Positions 52,070-62,203 of a DNA stretch of 64,000 nucleotides are shown here, piece by piece. This DNA is from an uncultured Aquimarina sp. Lineage in GTDB: Bacteria > Bacteroidota > Bacteroidia > Flavobacteriales > Flavobacteriaceae. The notes under the pieces are model-generated. The model had not been told where the DNA came from. It ran no database searches and worked only from the letters and a program-made list of their open reading frames with translations. Within the stretch, counting starts at the first letter, position 1. Each line of letters opens with the position of its first letter. Location of the stretch: positions 1 through 64,000 of the forward strand of contig CANMKK010000008.1 of assembly GCA_947498455.1 (NCBI GenBank), given 5' to 3'. The translations under genes and the position numbers were made by a program.

Positions 52070-54763
52070 ATGGCTAATAATATAACTAAACGATATTTAA
52101 AGTTATCTGGATTAGAACCATTAATCGTTACTCCAGAAACTAATTTTATAAATGTTGGAGAACGAACAAATGTAGCGGGATCTCGTAAGTTTTTAAGACT
52201 TGTAAAAGAAGAAAAATTTGATGAGGCACTTGATATAGCTAGGCATCAGGTAGAAGGTGGAGCACAAATCATCGATATTAATATGGATGATGGTCTGATT
52301 GATGGTAAAGAAGCGATGGTAAGGTTTTTAAATCTTATTATGGCAGAGCCTGATATTGCTAGAGTACCTATAATGATAGATAGCTCTAAGTGGGATATCA
52401 TTGAAGCGGGATTACAAGTTGTACAAGGTAAGTGTGTCGTAAATTCAATTAGCCTTAAAGAAGGAGAGGAAGAATTTATGGCCCATGCGAAAAAAATTAA
52501 GCGTTATGGTGCTGCTGTTATTGTAATGGCATTTGATGAGGTTGGACAAGCAGATAATTACGAACGACGTTTAGAAATTTCTAAAAGGTCATATGATGTT
52601 CTGGTTGATAAAGTTGGTTTTCCTCCAGAAGATATCATTTTTGATTTAAATATATTTCCTGTAGCAACAGGGATGGACGAACATCGTAAAAATGCAATTG
52701 ATTTTATAGAGGCAACTAGATGGGTTCGTGAAAATTTACCACATTGTAGCGTAAGTGGTGGGGTGAGTAATGTTTCTTTTTCATTTAGAGGAAATAACCC
52801 GGTTAGAGAAGCGATGCATTCTGTATTCTTATATCATGCGATTAAAGCCGGGATGAATATGGGAATTGTAAACCCTGCTATGCTAGAGGTGTATGATGAT
52901 ATTCCTAAGGATTTATTAGAGCATGTAGAAGATGTTATCCTTGATAGAAGAGATGATGCAACAGAGCGATTACTAGATTTTGCAGAAAGTGTAGTTGGAA
53001 CAAGCAAAGAAAAAACAGTTGATCTTTCCTGGAGAGAAGAACCATTACAGGATAGGATTACAAGAGCGCTCGTAAAAGGAATTGACCAATATATTGTAGA
53101 AGATGTAGAAGAGGCTAGGCAAAGTGCCGATAAACCTATAGAGGTTATAGAAGGCAATTTAATGATAGGAATGAATGTAGTTGGAGATCTTTTTGGATCG
53201 GGAAAGATGTTCTTGCCTCAGGTAGTAAAATCAGCCCGAGTAATGAAAAAAGCAGTGGCACATTTACTTCCTTATATTGAAGAAGAAAAAAAGAAAAACC
53301 CTAAATCATCTAATGGGAGTGACTCTGCTGGTAAGGTATTAATGGCTACCGTAAAAGGAGATGTTCATGATATCGGTAAGAACATTGTATCTGTAGTGTT
53401 GGGGTGTAATAACTACGAAATCGTAGATCTTGGAGTTATGGTGCCTCCAGAAAAAATTATTCAAACGGCAATTGATGAACAGGTAGATATTATTGGACTA
53501 AGTGGACTAATAACACCTTCTCTTGATGAGATGGTGTATCTGGCAAAAGAAATGGAGCGAAAGAATTTTAGTGTTCCTCTATTGATTGGAGGCGCAACTA
53601 CATCTAAAGCACATACAGCAGTAAAAATTGATCCACAATATAAAAATGCAGTAGTTCATGTAAATGATGCCTCTAGGGCAGTTACCGTGGTAGGAGATTT
53701 ATTGAATAAAAGAAGCAATCAAAAATACGTAGGAGACCTTAAAGAAGATTATCAAAAGTTTAGAGAAGGATTTTTGAAGAGGACAAAGAAAAAAGAGTAT
53801 CTAACTATAGAACAAGCTCGAGATAATAAATATAAAATTGATTGGTCGTCCTCAGAAATCAGTAAGCCTAATAGGCTAGGAGTACACGTAATTTCAGAAT
53901 TTGATATAAAGAGTTTGGAACCGTATATAGACTGGAGTCCATTTTTTAGATCATGGGATTTACACGGAAAATATCCAGCAATTCTAACTGATAAAGTCGT
54001 AGGAGAACAGGCAACATCTTTATTTAATGATGCTAAAGAATTATTAAATAGAGTTTTTGAAGAAAAACTACTGGGAGCTAAAGCAGTTTATGGGTTATTC
54101 GAAGCGAATACCGTTAATGATGATGATATCGAAGTACTGTCAGAAGAAGGGAAACAGACCTTTAGAACATTGCGTCAGCAGCTAAAAAAATATCAAGGAA
54201 AACCTAATTTCGCATTATCAGATTTTGTAGCACCAAAAGATAGTGGTAAACAGGATTATATAGGTTGTTTCTGTGTGACAACTGGGTTTGGAACCAAAGA
54301 ATTAGCAGAAGCTTTTGAAGCAGATTTAGATGATTATAATTCAATTATGATAAAAGCATTAGCTGATCGTTTAGCCGAAGCATTTGCAGAATATCTGCAT
54401 CAAAAAGTTCGTAAAGAAGATTGGGGATATGCTAATGAAGAAACCTTAAGTAATGAATCTTTAATCAAGGAAGAGTATAAAGGTATTAGGCCTGCTCCTG
54501 GATATCCCGCATGTCCGGATCATCTAGAAAAACAAACAATTTGGGAGTTGTTAGATGTAAAAGAGCGAATTGGAGTAGAATTAACTGAGAGTTTGGCTAT
54601 GTGGCCTGCAGCCTCTGTATCTGGATATTATTTCGGGAATAAGGAAGCTAGATATTTTGGACTAGGAAAAATAAAAGAAGATCAAGTAAAGGATTTTGCT
54701 GAACGAAAGGGAATAGACTTTGAATATGCAAAAAAGTGGTTGAACCCAAATCTTTCGGAATAA
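52070..54763 (+). CDS. metH: Cobalamin-dependent methionine synthase, pterin/B12/reactivation modules
   Basis: Residues ~20-280 are the methyltetrahydrofolate-binding module ([32 protein letters not shown]). Residues ~330-560 are the cobalamin modules ([19 protein letters not shown] holds the DxHxxG cobalt ligand). Residues ~580-897 are the SAM-binding reactivation domain ([12 protein letters not shown]). The total with the preceding gene (1,230 aa) equals full-length MetH. It transfers a methyl group from methyltetrahydrofolate, supplied by MetF downstream, to homocysteine. Confidence 0.95.
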   Translation: MANNITKRYLKLSGLEPLIVTPETNFINVGERTNVAGSRKFLRLVKEEKFDEALDIARHQVEGGAQIIDINMDDGLIDGKEAMVRFLNLIMAEPDIARVPIMIDSSKWDIIEAGLQVVQGKCVVNSISLKEGEEEFMAHAKKIKRYGAAVIVMAFDEVGQADNYERRLEISKRSYDVLVDKVGFPPEDIIFDLNIFPVATGMDEHRKNAIDFIEATRWVRENLPHCSVSGGVSNVSFSFRGNNPVREAMHSVFLYHAIKAGMNMGIVNPAMLEVYDDIPKDLLEHVEDVILDRRDDATERLLDFAESVVGTSKEKTVDLSWREEPLQDRITRALVKGIDQYIVEDVEEARQSADKPIEVIEGNLMIGMNVVGDLFGSGKMFLPQVVKSARVMKKAVAHLLPYIEEEKKKNPKSSNGSDSAGKVLMATVKGDVHDIGKNIVSVVLGCNNYEIVDLGVMVPPEKIIQTAIDEQVDIIGLSGLITPSLDEMVYLAKEMERKNFSVPLLIGGATTSKAHTAVKIDPQYKNAVVHVNDASRAVTVVGDLLNKRSNQKYVGDLKEDYQKFREGFLKRTKKKEYLTIEQARDNKYKIDWSSSEISKPNRLGVHVISEFDIKSLEPYIDWSPFFRSWDLHGKYPAILTDKVVGEQATSLFNDAKELLNRVFEEKLLGAKAVYGLFEANTVNDDDIEVLSEEGKQTFRTLRQQLKKYQGKPNFALSDFVAPKDSGKQDYIGCFCVTTGFGTKELAEAFEADLDDYNSIMIKALADRLAEAFAEYLHQKVRKEDWGYANEETLSNESLIKEEYKGIRPAPGYPACPDHLEKQTIWELLDVKERIGVELTESLAMWPAASVSGYYFGNKEARYFGLGKIKEDQVKDFAERKGIDFEYAKKWLNPNLSE

Positions 54764-54847
54764 AGGATTAGAACAATTAAAAGCTTCTTAGTGTACTTGT
54801 AAATTTAACAGTTTGTAAGTTAAAAATTAATTGATAATAAAGGAACT

Positions 54848-55324
54848 ATGAATAAAGAAGAGTTTATTTATCGGTATAATCAGGTGTTTGAAGGTGATCC
54901 TTGGTATGGAGTATCGCTATGTGGTGCATTGAGTCAAATTCCGCTAGAGTTTTGGGATCAAAAACCAAAAAGGGTATCGCATTCGATCACGGAATATGTA
55001 TGGCATATTATTGATTGGAGAAAATTTGTTATCGAAAAAGTAAAGAATAACGAGAATTATAATATCACTATGAATTCGGAGGAAGATTGGAGAAAAGGAG
55101 TATATGTACGCAATGCTGAAGAATTAAGTTTGATTTTTAATGAGTTACGACAAACGCAACAGGTTTTATGCGAATTAATAGTGTCGAAAGAGGAAGATTG
55201 GTTTAAGACAGATACAACTGGTAGAACATATTCTAATCAAGATATGTTAGAAGGTGTTTTACAACATGATATATACCATTTAGGGCAATTGAACTTACTA
55301 TATAGCCAATTGCTGAAATTGTAA
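54848..55324 (+). CDS. DinB/YfiT family putative metalloenzyme
   Basis: A 158-aa four-helix protein with metal-ligand histidines at the family positions: HSITEYVWHIIDWRKF and the C-terminal HDIYHLGQLNLLYSQ. DinB-superfamily members often transfer or hydrolyse thiol-linked groups (bacillithiol or mycothiol S-transferases). Its place between metH and metF, within a run of same-strand genes, hints at a thiol or sulfur function but proves none. Confidence 0.82.
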   Translation: MNKEEFIYRYNQVFEGDPWYGVSLCGALSQIPLEFWDQKPKRVSHSITEYVWHIIDWRKFVIEKVKNNENYNITMNSEEDWRKGVYVRNAEELSLIFNELRQTQQVLCELIVSKEEDWFKTDTTGRTYSNQDMLEGVLQHDIYHLGQLNLLYSQLLKL

Positions 55325-55475
55325 AGAAAATTGTTTGAGAAAGTATAGTAGGTTTGCCATATTGAGTAAGAAGCATAGTTAGCTAAAAAAAAGCATTATA
55401 AAGAAAGGTTAAAACTAATAATTAAATAAAATTACCTGAATTAAAGTTCTTGTTTTAAGAACAAGGGAGTGATAT

Positions 55476-56429
55476 ATGAAAGTAACAGAGCACATAAAAA
55501 AAGCGAAAGGAGAAACATTATTTTCTTTCGAGTTGATACCACCACAAAAAGGAAGAAGTATTCAAGAGCTTTACAACAATATAGATCCTTTGATGGAATT
55601 TAATCCTCCTTTTATTGATGTAACAACTTCCCGAGAGGAGTTTATATATATCGATAAAGATGGATTACTTGATAAAAAGAAAACTAGAATGCGTCCTGGA
55701 ACAGTTGGGATATGTGCTTCAATTACTCATAAGTATAATGTAGATACAATTCCACATGTGCTTTGTGGAGGTTTCACAAAGGAAGAAACAGAATATTTAT
55801 TAGTAGATTGTCATTACTTGGGAATTGAAAATGTGATGGCGCTTAGGGGAGATGCCATGAAAGAAGAAAAATATTTTACCCCAGCAAAAGGTGGACATTC
55901 ATATGCTAATGAACTGGTAAAGCAAATTGCAGATATGAATAAGGGGCAATTTCTTCATGAAGTAATTGAAACAGGAAATAAATCTGATTTTTGTATTGGA
56001 GTAGCAGGGTATCCAGAAAAGCATATGGAAGCGCCTTCTATGGATTCTGATATAAGAAGGCTAAAAGAAAAAGTAAATGCAGGTGCTGATTATGTAGTAA
56101 CTCAGATGTTTTTTGATAATCAACGATATTTTGATTTCGTAAAAAAAGCAAAAGAAGCTGGAATAAATGTGCCAATCATTCCAGGGATTAAACCTGTTGC
56201 CGTAAAAAGGCATCTACAACTATTACCGCAAGTATTTAAATTAGATATGCCGGATGAATTGGTAAGAGCTGTAGAAAAATGTAAAACCAATAGTGAAGTA
56301 AGAGAAGTAGGGATTGAGTTTGCGATACAGCAATCTAAAGAATTAATGAAGAGTGGAGTTCCGGTTTTACATTATTACTCAATGGGAAAATCTGATAATA
56401 TTAAAAAAATTGCAACAGAGGTATTTTAA
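55476..56429 (+). CDS. metF: Methylenetetrahydrofolate reductase
   Basis: Reduces methylene- to methyl-tetrahydrofolate with FAD, providing the methyl donor for MetH. Features: FSFELIPPQKGRSIQELY near the start, DVTTSREEF, NVMALRGD (folate/FAD loop), GVAGYPEKH and DYVVTQMFFDNQRYFDFV. Length 317 fits the bacterial enzyme. It follows the DinB gene by 151 bp and probably shares the SAM-I-controlled transcript. Confidence 0.96.
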   Translation: MKVTEHIKKAKGETLFSFELIPPQKGRSIQELYNNIDPLMEFNPPFIDVTTSREEFIYIDKDGLLDKKKTRMRPGTVGICASITHKYNVDTIPHVLCGGFTKEETEYLLVDCHYLGIENVMALRGDAMKEEKYFTPAKGGHSYANELVKQIADMNKGQFLHEVIETGNKSDFCIGVAGYPEKHMEAPSMDSDIRRLKEKVNAGADYVVTQMFFDNQRYFDFVKKAKEAGINVPIIPGIKPVAVKRHLQLLPQVFKLDMPDELVRAVEKCKTNSEVREVGIEFAIQQSKELMKSGVPVLHYYSMGKSDNIKKIATEVF

Positions 56430-56511
56430 TACTCTTTACGACAACAATAATACTTTATAGGATTTTTAAAACTTTAGAAGTATTTAAAAAGGTATTATTA
56501 CATTTGCCGGA

Positions 56512-57606
56512 ATGGAAAAACAAGTTTGTTTTGTGCTGCTATTAATAAATATGGTGGTATTCTGTCAGGAAGATAAACAGTATTATAGTTTTGACGTCAA
56601 TAATTTTTATGGGACTATCTTAAATCATAATCCTGATATTTCTCACCTTATAACAGGACATCCATCTGGTGTTATACTTTCGGTTAACCGAAAAACTTTT
56701 GGGAACAAAGATTGGCAGCGATTATATAATTCACCCGATTACGGAATATCGTTTATATCTCAGGATATGGATAATGAGTATCTGGGTAATAATATTGGGT
56801 TGTATGCTCATTATAATTTTTATTTCTTTAAACGAATCCTTATGCTTCGACTAGGGCAGGGATTGGCATATGCAGCAACACCTTATGATGAAGATTCTAA
56901 TTATAGAAATATAGCGTATGGATCTCATTTTATGAGCTCTACTTTTGCAATGTTGAACCTTACAAAAGAAAATATTGTAGGAGGGTTAGGGTTACAAGCA
57001 GGAGTAGGAGTAATTCATTACTCTAATGCAAATTTTAAAGCACCTAATAAAAGTACCAATACTTTAGTATTTAATGTGGGTGTAAATTATCAGTTAGATA
57101 GTAAGTTCCCGGCCTATATAGAAAAAGATAAAGATTTAATAAGAGGAGCTGAACCAATAAGCTTTGGTTTTCTTTTTAGAGGAGGAATTAATGAAAGTGA
57201 TATTGTGGGATCTGGGCAATTACCCTTTTATACGTTTTCAGCATATGCGGACAAAAGGCTCAATAAAAAAAGTGCGATTCAGTTAGGAGGTGAGTTGTTT
57301 TTTTCTGAAGCCTTAAAACGATATATAGATTTTAGATCAACAGGTAGATTTAATGATGGGACTACGGGTGATGAAGATTCGAAAAGAGTAGGGGTGTTTT
57401 TAGGACATGAGTTAAGAATTGATAAAATGTCTATACTAACCCAACTGGGATATTATGTTTATTACCCTTATGATTTCGAAGGAAAAGTGTATAATAGGAT
57501 GGGATTACAATACTATATTACCAAAAATATATTTAGTTCTATTACTGTTAGATCTCATGCAGCAAAAGCCGAAGCAGTAGAGTTTTCAATAGGATATAGG
57601 CTGTAA
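56512..57606 (+). CDS. Acyloxyacyl hydrolase / PagL-like lipid A deacylase
   Basis: A signal peptide (about 1-19) is followed by an outer-membrane barrel-like sequence. The segment GVGVIHYSNANFKAPNKSTN carries the His-Ser pair of the PagL active site (about 180-185), and RGGINESDIVGSG and the aromatic end SIGYRL fit the Bacteroidota version. It would trim acyl chains of lipid A at the outer membrane. Length (364) exceeds the ~185-residue PagL core, as usual in this phylum. It stands 82 bp after metF with no metabolic link. Confidence 0.8.
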   Translation: MEKQVCFVLLLINMVVFCQEDKQYYSFDVNNFYGTILNHNPDISHLITGHPSGVILSVNRKTFGNKDWQRLYNSPDYGISFISQDMDNEYLGNNIGLYAHYNFYFFKRILMLRLGQGLAYAATPYDEDSNYRNIAYGSHFMSSTFAMLNLTKENIVGGLGLQAGVGVIHYSNANFKAPNKSTNTLVFNVGVNYQLDSKFPAYIEKDKDLIRGAEPISFGFLFRGGINESDIVGSGQLPFYTFSAYADKRLNKKSAIQLGGELFFSEALKRYIDFRSTGRFNDGTTGDEDSKRVGVFLGHELRIDKMSILTQLGYYVYYPYDFEGKVYNRMGLQYYITKNIFSSITVRSHAAKAEAVEFSIGYRL

Positions 57607-57711
57607 AATAGCTTGTAGTGGATAGGTTAATATTTGTCAATGATTATTGGAGTATCCGATTTGTACTAAGTTTAATCGAAGAGTGACCTTAAAAAAATGA
57701 TAAAATAACAG

Positions 57712-58461
57712 ATGAAGAGGTTTTGGATTAGCATAATAACTACATTATTTTTTATAGGTTGTGATACCGAAAACGCTGTAGATTGTTTTCAGAGAACAGG
57801 GGCAATAGTTACCAAAGAGGTTGTCGTTGATGATTTTAGTAGAATATTAGTAAAGCCTAATATTGAGTTGATTATAAAACAGGGAGTGGAAACCTCTGTT
57901 GTTATCGAGAGTGGAGATAATTTAATTGATGAGGTTTCAGCAAGTGTAGAAGGAGATCGATTAGTATTAGAAAACACCAATGATTGTAATTTTGTTAGAA
58001 GTTTTAATCAGACAAAAATCTATGTTACTGCGCCACATATAAAAGAAATACGAAGTGCAACTCAATTTGATATTTCCTCTGATGGAGTATTGACATATCC
58101 TTCATTGAATCTATTATCAGAATATTATAGAGAAGATGTGGGCAATACGACAGGGACGTTTCATTTAGACATAGATAATGAAAAGGTATCAGTTGTCTCT
58201 AATAATATTGCTTCGTTTTTTATAAGTGGAAGCACGACATCATTGAATATTAATTTTGCTTCGGGTGTAGGAAGGTTCGAAGGAGCAAACCTTGTAGCAG
58301 AAAGAGTACAGGTTTTTCATAGAGGAACTAATAAGATTATTGTAAACCCTCGGCAATCAATAAAAGGATCAATTCGTAGTACAGGAGATGTAATTGCAGT
58401 AAATAAGCCCGATATTATAGAGGTAGAAGAATTTTTTACCGGTAAACTCATATTTCAATAA
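57712..58461 (+). CDS. Head GIN domain (DUF2807) lipoprotein
   Basis: A lipobox-like FFIGC (Cys17) ends the signal peptide. The following ~230 residues are the beta-helical DUF2807 adhesin-like fold, opening with VVDDFSRILVKPNIELIIKQG and continuing with short strand repeats such as VVSNNIASFFISGSTTSLNI. These proteins sit at the cell envelope; the role is unknown, with adhesion or auto-transporter-like functions often proposed. It converges on gldA. Confidence 0.83.
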   Translation: MKRFWISIITTLFFIGCDTENAVDCFQRTGAIVTKEVVVDDFSRILVKPNIELIIKQGVETSVVIESGDNLIDEVSASVEGDRLVLENTNDCNFVRSFNQTKIYVTAPHIKEIRSATQFDISSDGVLTYPSLNLLSEYYREDVGNTTGTFHLDIDNEKVSVVSNNIASFFISGSTTSLNINFASGVGRFEGANLVAERVQVFHRGTNKIIVNPRQSIKGSIRSTGDVIAVNKPDIIEVEEFFTGKLIFQ

Positions 58462-58503
58462 GTAAAGACTTGCCAAAAAGACAAGATTGGAGATTATGAG
58501 TCA

Positions 58504-59397
58504 TTAATTCGTGAGTTCTCTAAATAAACTTTCCAGATCTTTATTTTTTCTTGATAGTTGTAATATTTTTAACTCATTCTCGTGAGCAAAGTCAAAAACA
58601 GCTGAGCGCATGTCTGTTTGGGTATCAAATGTAAGTTGATAACCAAACCCATGAATATTTTTCACATCTTTTATATGTGATAATTTCAATAGAAAAGCTT
58701 CTTCGACCCTGTAATCAAATTCTACTTCAATAATTTGCGCTGTTTGCTCCGTTATTTCATTAAGGTTTTTATCAGCCACAATCTCTCCTTTGTTAATAAT
58801 GATCACACGATCACACATGGCTTCTACTTCCTGCATAATATGAGTAGAAAGGAAGACTGTTTTTTCTTTACCAACAGATTTAATTAACTCCCTGATCTCA
58901 ACTAATTGGTTCGGATCTAACCCCGTAGTAGGTTCATCAAGAATTAATACCTTAGGATCATGAAGTAAGGCGCAGGCCAACCCTACACGTTGCCGATATC
59001 CTTTAGAAAGCTGACCTAGTTTTTTATTAGCTTCAGGGGTTAATCCTGTTAATTCGATTACCTCTTCAATTCTTGGCTTAGAAGTTTTATAAACTTGTGC
59101 ATTAAATGATAAATATTCTCTGACATACATTTCCAGATATAAAGGATTATGCTCAGGTAGATAACCTACACTCTTTTGCACATCAAGTGATTGGGAGTTG
59201 ATATGAAAACCATTTACGATAGCTTCTCCTTCAGAAGGAGTCAGATAGGTAGTTAATATTTTCATCATAGTAGATTTTCCAGCTCCATTTGGGCCTAAAA
59301 AACCAACAATCTCCCCTTGATTGATCTCAAAAGAAATATTATGTAAGGCTTTCTGATCGCCATAGACCTTAGAAATATTTGAAGCTATAATTGACAT
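58504..59397 (-). CDS. gldA: Gliding-motility ABC transporter ATP-binding protein GldA
   Basis: ATPase of the GldAFG transporter needed for Flavobacterial gliding. Walker A GPNGAGKST, signature LSKGYRQRVGLACAL, Walker B VLILDEPTTGLDP, and H-loop STHIMQE are intact. The ATG at 59397 (MSIIASNISKVYG) matches the family start; an upstream ATG would add 11 unlikely residues. The C-terminal ~80 residues follow the GldA pattern. gldF and gldG are not adjacent in the window, which is common for gldA. Confidence 0.88.
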   Translation of the reverse strand: MSIIASNISKVYGDQKALHNISFEINQGEIVGFLGPNGAGKSTMMKILTTYLTPSEGEAIVNGFHINSQSLDVQKSVGYLPEHNPLYLEMYVREYLSFNAQVYKTSKPRIEEVIELTGLTPEANKKLGQLSKGYRQRVGLACALLHDPKVLILDEPTTGLDPNQLVEIRELIKSVGKEKTVFLSTHIMQEVEAMCDRVIIINKGEIVADKNLNEITEQTAQIIEVEFDYRVEEAFLLKLSHIKDVKNIHGFGYQLTFDTQTDMRSAVFDFAHENELKILQLSRKNKDLESLFRELTN

Positions 59398-59717
59398 ACG
59401 TTTATAAAAATTGAATATACCTAAAATCAAAAGTACATAAAACCATATTTATTGTACTCAGGATCTACAAAAATTAATAAATAAGGATGGTAACATTAAG
59501 ATAATGTTTGGGTAATCAATTTTGTGGGTATATGAATTATTTTTATAAGTAAAAGATATTTAGCATGTTACTCCTAGGCTTGAAAGCGAAATTTAAACAA
59601 ATAAAATATAACCTGATTGGTTCTATCCAATGTGTCATATTCTTTACTTTATTTCCACTTTTCAAAAAAAGATATTTTAAGCACTAATAATTTTCATGTT
59701 TATTAGTAGTAAAGAAT

Positions 59718-61016
59718 ATGATTGGTGACTTAAAATGGGGCGTTACAATTTCTGCAGTCCAAACAGAAGGAGCATATAAGAAAGATGGGAAAGGAATTTC
59801 TATTTGGGACACTTTTGCTAAGAATAAATCTAAAATAAAAGATCGCTCTGATGCCAGTATAGCTACCGATTTTTATCATAGGTATAAGGAAGATATTGAT
59901 TTAGCGGTTCATATAGGTTTAAAGATATTTCGTTTTTCTATTTCTTGGTCAAGAATATTACCAAAAGGTACAGGTGCAATAAATCAAAAAGGAATTGACT
60001 TTTATAATAATGTAATCAATTATTGTCTTAGCGTTGGAGTAGAGCCATGGATTACGACATATCATTGGGATTTACCTCAAGAGCTTCAAGATAAAGGGGG
60101 GTGGCGAAATAGGGAAATTTTGTTTTGTTATGAAAACTATATAAAAATACTTCGGGATAATTATGCAGATAGAGTAACACATTGGATACTGATTAATGAA
60201 GCAATAGTATGTATAGGAGCAGGATATTTTTTAGGAATTCATGCACCTGGTAAAAGAGGGATTAAAAATTTTAGCGCAGGAATTCATCATATTTTATTAG
60301 CACAAGCAAAAGGATATCGAGTTCTAAAAAAAGAAAAAGGACTACAAGTGGGGACAGCAATTAGTTGCACCAAAATTGATCCTTATACAAAAAGTTTAAA
60401 AGATCAGAAAGCCGCCAAAAAGATCGATGCTTTAATGAATAGGTTATGTATCGAACCTCATCTGGGGATGGGATATCCAGAAAAAGATTTACCCTTAACC
60501 AAAAGAATCGAAAAATTTATAGAAGATGGAGATATGGAAGAAATGAAAACCAATTTTGATTTTTGGGGAATCCAGACATACGCAAGAGAAGTGGTGAAGA
60601 GTGCTTGGTATGTTCCATATTTAGGAGCAATGCTGGTGAGCCCTAAAAAAAGAAAAGTACCTGTTTCGATTATGGGATGGGAAACATACCCCGAAGGGGC
60701 ATATTATTTTCTTGAGCGATTTTCTAAGTATAATCCCGAAAAACCACTTTGGTTATCAGAGTGTGGTATGGCTTTAGGAGAAGGTGAAGATGATCAGAAG
60801 AGAATAGAGTATTACAAAAGAGTAATTGAAGGAGCAAAAAATGTATTGGAAAAGAGAATTAACCTTAAAGGAATACTGGTTTGGACTTTAGTAGATAATT
60901 TTGAATGGGCAGAAGGGTATATTCCTAAATTTGGTATTATATCTCTGGATGAAAAGAATCTTGATCGAACTATGAAGAAAACAGCTATTTGGTTAAAGAA
61001 AAAATTATCATCGTAA
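59718..61016 (+). CDS. Glycoside hydrolase family 1 (beta-glucosidase-like)
   Basis: The GH1 barrel begins WGVTISAVQTEGAYKKDGKG. The substrate-binding THWD-type motif is TYHWDLPQ. The acid/base glutamate is in LINEAIVCIG (usual form NEP) and the nucleophile in WLSECGMALG (usual form TENG). The aglycone-side WTLVDNFEWAEGY is present. At 432 aa it has the normal length and no signal peptide, so it works in the cytoplasm on imported beta-glycosides. Both catalytic acids are kept but their neighbours are unusual, so specificity may differ. Confidence 0.9.
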   Translation: MIGDLKWGVTISAVQTEGAYKKDGKGISIWDTFAKNKSKIKDRSDASIATDFYHRYKEDIDLAVHIGLKIFRFSISWSRILPKGTGAINQKGIDFYNNVINYCLSVGVEPWITTYHWDLPQELQDKGGWRNREILFCYENYIKILRDNYADRVTHWILINEAIVCIGAGYFLGIHAPGKRGIKNFSAGIHHILLAQAKGYRVLKKEKGLQVGTAISCTKIDPYTKSLKDQKAAKKIDALMNRLCIEPHLGMGYPEKDLPLTKRIEKFIEDGDMEEMKTNFDFWGIQTYAREVVKSAWYVPYLGAMLVSPKKRKVPVSIMGWETYPEGAYYFLERFSKYNPEKPLWLSECGMALGEGEDDQKRIEYYKRVIEGAKNVLEKRINLKGILVWTLVDNFEWAEGYIPKFGIISLDEKNLDRTMKKTAIWLKKKLSS

Positions 61017-61046
61017 GTTTAGTGAATAATATTATAAAAGAAGTAA

Positions 61047-61086
61047 TACCATTTTGACTTTAAGAAATTTTAACGTCAAAATGGTA
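61047..61086. terminator. Bidirectional terminator between GH1 and peptide genes
   Basis: TACCATTTTGAC (61047-61058) pairs perfectly with GTCAAAATGGTA (61075-61086), with A and T tracts outside. It serves the two convergent genes. Confidence 0.82.
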
Positions 61087-61098
61087 AAAAAAATAGTA

Positions 61099-61284
61099 TT
61101 AACATACTCCTTCATTCCAACAACAAATATAACCTGGGTCATAACATAAATATGGTACAATAGTTACATAATAACTACAATCGGAGCAAGCTTCTTCAAT
61201 ACTTATACGACCTCCCTGTATTTTTTTCTGAGCATTTTTAGATAAACTTCTTACCTCTGATAATTCTTTAATTTTTTTTAACAT
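61099..61284 (-). CDS. GG-leader, cysteine-rich natural-product precursor peptide
   Basis: A 61-aa precursor-like peptide. The leader KIKELSEVRSLSKNAQKKIQGG (split here as KIKELSEVRSL and SKNAQKKIQGG) has the helical pattern and double-glycine cleavage site of Bacteroidota bacteriocin-like peptides. Cleavage after residue 25 would free a 36-aa core containing six cysteines (EACSDC, YLCYD, YICCWNEGVC). No modifying enzyme or peptidase transporter is in the window, so processing would be in trans. It could instead be a relic. Confidence 0.65.
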   Translation of the reverse strand: MLKKIKELSEVRSLSKNAQKKIQGGRISIEEACSDCSYYVTIVPYLCYDPGYICCWNEGVC

Positions 61285-61555
61285 GATTGATATAATAAAT
61301 TTATAGTAACACCGATAATTTTATAGACATTCGGGCTTTATGTCTTTAACATGTAATCAAGGTAATGATTCATAAAACAAAATAGATACGGTTAAAACAT
61401 TAATTATTTATAGGATTACTAATGCTTTATGTAGTTAAAAAAAATAGATGGAGTTAATAAAATTGTTTATATAAGATTTTAAGGTCAAATGGTATTATTT
61501 AAATTTTAAGTTATGTCTGATTGTTAGTTGTATTACAATCATTTAATTGCGTGAA

Positions 61556-62017
61556 TCAAATGTAAAACTCTGAAGAATGTTTGATTTCTTTTAAAACAAA
61601 AGTGCTATTTAGCACGCCAATATTTTCGATCTTAGAAAGTTTGGTCTTTACAAAATCGTGATATCCCTCGAGGCTTTTAGTGTGGATTTTTAAAATAAAA
61701 TCTACTTGTCCTGCCATATGATAACATTCTTGTACCTCTTCAAGACTTTGTATCTGCTCTTCGAATTTCTCGATAAATGCTTCATTATGATATCGCATTG
61801 AAACTTGACAAATTGTAGTAATTGATCTATCAATTAACTTTTTGTCTAAAATTGCCACATATTTCTTGATGAATCCCTGTTTTTCTAACCTTCTTATTCT
61901 TTCATAAACAGGAGAAGAAGTAAGATTAAGAATAGAAGCGATTTCTTTTGCTGTTTTTTTAGAATCTTTTTGAAGAATTCTGAGGATAGTTATGTCTGTT
62001 TGATCAAGTTGTTCCAT
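61556..62017 (-). CDS. Lrp/AsnC family transcriptional regulator
   Basis: The N-terminal helix-turn-helix (about 5-60: LRILQKDSKKTAKEIASILNL, split by the HTH turn, then SPVYERIRRLEKQGFIKKYVA) is followed by the RAM ligand-binding domain with GYHDFVKTKLSKIENIG. It lacks any other domain, at 153 aa as usual. It is divergent from the threonine-degradation genes with 186 bp between, so threonine, glycine or a related amino acid may be its effector (inference). Confidence 0.92.
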   Translation of the reverse strand: MEQLDQTDITILRILQKDSKKTAKEIASILNLTSSPVYERIRRLEKQGFIKKYVAILDKKLIDRSITTICQVSMRYHNEAFIEKFEEQIQSLEEVQECYHMAGQVDFILKIHTKSLEGYHDFVKTKLSKIENIGVLNSTFVLKEIKHSSEFYI

Positions 62018-62203
62018 GTCATTTAGGTCTAAAAAAATTACTCCAAAATAAAGTAAAATACATATGTAATAGTAAATATAGCTGATTTTTAAAACAAAAA
62101 AAGTAATAAATGCTTTATTTGTTTTAAAAATCGGATGTAAACTTTGTTATAAGTAATTTAGCAAGTGATTTACACTTTTAGTAAAAGAAATTTATAAGGA
62201 AGT

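Noticed and set aside
51065-52072. Possibility that the two metH genes are a frameshifted single gene
   Set aside because: Stop, spacer and ATG are clean, with no homopolymer at the junction, and the break falls exactly between modules.
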